Shown: positions 61,564-64,000 of the stretch, piece after piece
How the letters are laid out: every line of letters begins with the position of its first letter
How positions within the stretch are numbered: the stretch's first letter is position 1
Assembly (NCBI GenBank): GCA_910577035.1
Contig: CAJTKW010000005.1
Location: forward strand, 1 to 64,000
Origin: an uncultured Acetatifactor sp.
Lineage (GTDB): Bacteria; Bacillota; Clostridia; Lachnospirales; Lachnospiraceae
Reading direction: 5' to 3'
DNA: 64,000 nt
Notes under the pieces: generated by a model
What the model saw: the letters and a program-made list of their open reading frames with translations, nothing else
Told to the model about the DNA's origin: nothing
Database searches by the model: none
Translations under genes and position numbers: made by a program

Positions 61564-63510
61564 TTATACGTTATCCATCCAAAAATCTTCCATATTGCCG
61601 CAGAATCCCGGTTCCTGGCAAAAGTGCTGATAAATTTCCCAGACCTCATCCTCCGACTTTACATCTTCATAGAAGGTGACACCGGACAAATAACCTTCAT
61701 AGGAAGGCTGGAAAGGGTCGCCGCCCAACAGAATCTGCCTGCAGGCCGGCAGGGAAGGGGCATCTGTCCGAAAGCCGGCCTTTCTGCCGTTTATGTAGGT
61801 GATCCCGATTTCCGTGAAATGGTCATAGGTTACGCATACGAATGTCCATATATCCTGAGGAATCTGCCGGGCAAGGGCGTCATGGAATCCGCTGATGTCC
61901 GTATCCTCGCTGATTCGGAAGATGCAGTAGCCCCCTGATACAAAAGGGGAAAAGGTACAAAAGCCGCCCCGGTATCGTACATAAATGGAACTGGTCCAGC
62001 TGGTCTGTGTCAGAGGCTTAAGCCACATGCAGATAGTGTAGGAGGACTCGGCCAGAATCGATGCCGGCAGCTCCACGACATTTTCCCGGAAGCCTCCTCC
62101 GGGGAAAAGAAGGGAACCCCAGTTGCTGCTGATCCCCTGGGAAAACTGAATATTCTGGCCGATAATCCGGCCGGTGTGTTTCCCGTCGGCGGAAGTAAGA
62201 CTGCCGGAGAAAGGAAACTCCACCTTCTCGTTGCCCTGGGTAATTTTATCCTTTACATAATCATAATAAGAAGAAACGGGAAGGGGGACGGAGTAATAGC
62301 TCCCGCTGATGGCGTTGCAGCCGCAGCCGCTTAAGAACCGGACATCTTCCTTGGTATTGACGCCTTCGGCGATAATGGACATCTTTAATTCCCGCCCCAT
62401 AGACAGCAGGGTCTTGATAATCTGGCGGCCTCTGCTGGATTCCAGTGCGTTATGCAGGTAATCAGGATCAAAGATAATGGAATCATATTGAAGCTTATCC
62501 CAGTAAATCAGGCTTTTGAAAGTGGAGCCGACTCCGATGATGGAGATACCGAAGCCCAGTTCCTTCAATTTTTTCAGGGTGGCCATCATGGTATCGCTTC
62601 CGCGGTCAAAGGATTTTTCGTCTATTTCCAGATCCAGCTCGGAAGGCGCAACGCCGCTTTCGCCGGAAAGCGCAGCAATCATTTGAGGAAACTCATTGTC
62701 CAGCAGCTGGAGTCTGGAAATTCTGAGGCCGATTTTTCCGTTCTGGCCTGTTTCCGAATGGTATTTTTGCAAATGAGCCAGGGCATTTACCAGCATCCAC
62801 CGGGAAAGCTGGCGTATAAACCCGTTTTTCTCAAAAAGAGGCAGAAAATCACCCTGCTCTCTTGTGATACCCCCCGGCATATTCCAGTAAAGCTTTATCT
62901 GGGACAATTTGAGCTTTGATGTCTGGGCACTGATCACAGGGAGGTAACGAATTTCGAATTCTCCGTTTTCCAGTGCCGTTTCCTGCCGCTTCTGCATTTC
63001 TATCTCGGAAAAGACCTGTTCGGCAATGTCATTGAAAACAACATACCGGCCTTTCCCATGATTCTTGGCGGAATACATTGCCACGTCACACTTTAGCAGC
63101 ACGTCTTCCAAGACACCGTTGACGGTTTCCCGGTATAAAATGCCGATGCTGGCAGACACGGAGGTAGAGATATGGGAGAATCCCTCTTTCCCGGTTATCC
63201 GGTCAATTATGTCATTGGCAATGGAGCAAAGGTGCTCCCTTGCCTGCTCCCCCTGAAATAATAGAACGAATTCGTCTCCGCCCAATCTGAAGATATGGGC
63301 GTCCGGCGCGCATTTATCCAGGATAAGCGCCACTGCTTTTAACAGGAAATCACCTTCGTTGTGTCCGTAGACGTCATTGACATTTTTAAAGTTGTCAATG
63401 TCCATAAACATAAAATGGCAAATACTTCCAAGGGGTATATTCTGGTAAAGGGTATATAACTCCCCGCGCGTATACAGCCCGGTCAGATCATCGCATTTTT
63501 CGTCTTTCAT
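61564..63510 (-). CDS. GGDEF-degenerate EAL protein with a C-terminal LamG-like domain
   Basis: A 648-residue protein without a signal peptide or membrane span. The N-terminus is a diguanylate-cyclase domain with an intact active site, RLGGDEFVLLF (about 80-90), after DDLTGLYTR. The middle (about 180-430) has the EAL fold order but lacks the EAL motif and other metal ligands (SQIKLYW in place of ExLxR), so it is probably a c-di-GMP-binding or regulatory relic. The last 200 residues form a concanavalin/LamG-like lectin domain (SYTICMWLKPL, then TFVCVTYDHF). ATG 63510 with AGAGGA upstream is preferred to 63546. A cytoplasmic lectin-like sensor is unusual. Confidence 0.8.
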   Translation of the reverse strand: MKDEKCDDLTGLYTRGELYTLYQNIPLGSICHFMFMDIDNFKNVNDVYGHNEGDFLLKAVALILDKCAPDAHIFRLGGDEFVLLFQGEQAREHLCSIANDIIDRITGKEGFSHISTSVSASIGILYRETVNGVLEDVLLKCDVAMYSAKNHGKGRYVVFNDIAEQVFSEIEMQKRQETALENGEFEIRYLPVISAQTSKLKLSQIKLYWNMPGGITREQGDFLPLFEKNGFIRQLSRWMLVNALAHLQKYHSETGQNGKIGLRISRLQLLDNEFPQMIAALSGESGVAPSELDLEIDEKSFDRGSDTMMATLKKLKELGFGISIIGVGSTFKSLIYWDKLQYDSIIFDPDYLHNALESSRGRQIIKTLLSMGRELKMSIIAEGVNTKEDVRFLSGCGCNAISGSYYSVPLPVSSYYDYVKDKITQGNEKVEFPFSGSLTSADGKHTGRIIGQNIQFSQGISSNWGSLLFPGGGFRENVVELPASILAESSYTICMWLKPLTQTSWTSSIYVRYRGGFCTFSPFVSGGYCIFRISEDTDISGFHDALARQIPQDIWTFVCVTYDHFTEIGITYINGRKAGFRTDAPSLPACRQILLGGDPFQPSYEGYLSGVTFYEDVKSEDEVWEIYQHFCQEPGFCGNMEDFWMDNV

Positions 63511-63622
63511 GGAGTAATCCTCTTTCACTGATTCTTTTTTCAACATAAAATGATAGCGGTCTACAGTTTTGGTCTCTATAAATTATTATAACGGAAAATG
63601 GAAAAAGGTCAATGAATTTTAC

Positions 63623-63651
63623 TTGCCAGGATAGAACGTATGTGCTATGAT
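63623..63651 (+). promoter_or_regulatory. Promoter of the radical SAM gene
   Basis: TTGCCA (63623-63628), 17 bases, TATGAT (63646-63651), about 75 bases before the ATG at 63727. The interval 63511-63622 also must hold the divergent GGDEF promoter, but I cannot place it firmly. Confidence 0.55.
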
Positions 63652-63726
63652 GAAAAAAGAACAAATGTTTGTCCCAAAAGCGGTATAACTGCCGTGAACC
63701 CGTTGCTTAAAGGAAGGATCTGCGCC

Positions 63727-64000
63727 ATGAATACCAAATTGGATTATCCCGGAAATAATGTGTCCCTTATGGAAAAGCTGGGCATCCTCACGGATGCGGC
63801 CAAGTACGATGTGGCCTGCACCTCCAGCGGTGTGGAACGGAAGGGCACGGGGGACAGTATCGGCAATTGTGTTGCTGCCGGTATCTGCCATAGCTTCAGC
63901 AGCGACGGCAGATGTATATCCCTGCTTAAGATTTTACTCACCAACCAGTGCATTTATGACTGTAAATATTGTCAGAACCGCTGTTCCAACGACATTCCCC
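63727..64000 (+). CDS. Radical SAM protein, putative DNA modification/repair type (5' part; runs off window)
   Basis: The first 91 codons read to the window end. After an N-terminal segment MEKLGILTDAAKYDVACTSS and GVERKGTG comes the radical SAM cluster loop CIYDCKYC (Cys-x3-Cys-x2-Cys), which binds a 4Fe-4S cluster and SAM. The N-terminus resembles the family annotated as putative DNA modification/repair radical SAM proteins, related to spore photoproduct lyase, which often sit beside a glycosylase-like partner gene; that gene would lie beyond the window. Confidence 0.8.
   Translation, partial: MNTKLDYPGNNVSLMEKLGILTDAAKYDVACTSSGVERKGTGDSIGNCVAAGICHSFSSDGRCISLLKILLTNQCIYDCKYCQNRCSNDIP

Noticed and set aside
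61457..61564. A T-box leader for asnA
   Set aside because: The predicted leader is only about 30 bases and lacks the T-box sequence.

Overview
The window looks like a chromosomal segment of a gut-type Lachnospiraceae/Clostridia bacterium with a GC content of roughly the mid-50s by eye. Supporting traits are the AddAB recombination enzymes, a T-box before tyrS, a TPP riboswitch before a thiT-type ECF component, DegV, an ABC-F protein, PadR/DUF1700 and BspA-type leucine-rich repeats, and strong AGGAGG ribosome sites with mostly TTGACA/TATAAT-like promoters. I see no rRNA, tRNA, CRISPR array or intact insertion sequence. Many proteins carry in-frame low-complexity or tandem-repeat linkers, which seems to be a habit of this genome.

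Region by region. 1-3 kb: the start of a TetR regulator (minus strand), then an MBOAT plus SGNH pair that probably O-acylates an extracellular polymer. 3-9.5 kb: uracil permease, membrane-type dipeptidase, a hybrid histidine kinase and a coupled HD-domain protein. 9.5-13 kb: T-box-controlled tyrS, degV and a convergent NagD-like phosphatase. 13-17 kb: an ABC-F gene behind a long leader with a four-codon peptide and an intrinsic terminator, acylphosphatase, and an Rpn-type nuclease. 17-28 kb: a 3-methyladenine glycosylase and addB-addA, split by a 2.1 kb island (AT-rich where it carries the deoR regulator) that also holds gene debris. 27.6-28.4 kb: TPP-riboswitch-controlled thiT. 28.4-33 kb: an HhH-like protein, a TetM/EF-G-like GTPase fused to a YacP/Rae1-like NYN nuclease, and a HAD protein. 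33-43 kb: a GH2 glycosidase, a MraY-like enzyme, GreA, a HAD-CPBP fusion, a glycosyltransferase and a repeat-rich surface protein. 43-45.5 kb: a divergent transcarbamylase, a membrane HTH regulator and a small P-loop kinase. 45.5-51.7 kb: gltBD with a GlnR/TnrA-like box. 52-57 kb: PadR/DUF1700-DUF4097 facing a response regulator-ABC-histidine kinase operon with a repeated TTTAC operator. 57-64 kb: an acyltransferase and a large membrane protein, asnA, a GGDEF/EAL-like/LamG protein, and the start of a radical SAM gene.

The most unusual unit is the 998-residue GTPase-NYN fusion. TetM-type GTPases act at the ribosomal A site, and the B. subtilis NYN protein Rae1 (YacP) cuts mRNA in the A site, so the fusion suggests a GTPase-delivered, ribosome-dependent mRNA nuclease. 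Other points of note are the ABC-F leader, the interrupted addB/addA locus, the GlnR/TnrA box before gltBD, the four-repeat operator before the ABC transporter, and several unusual domain fusions. All function assignments come from reading motifs; no database search was run.
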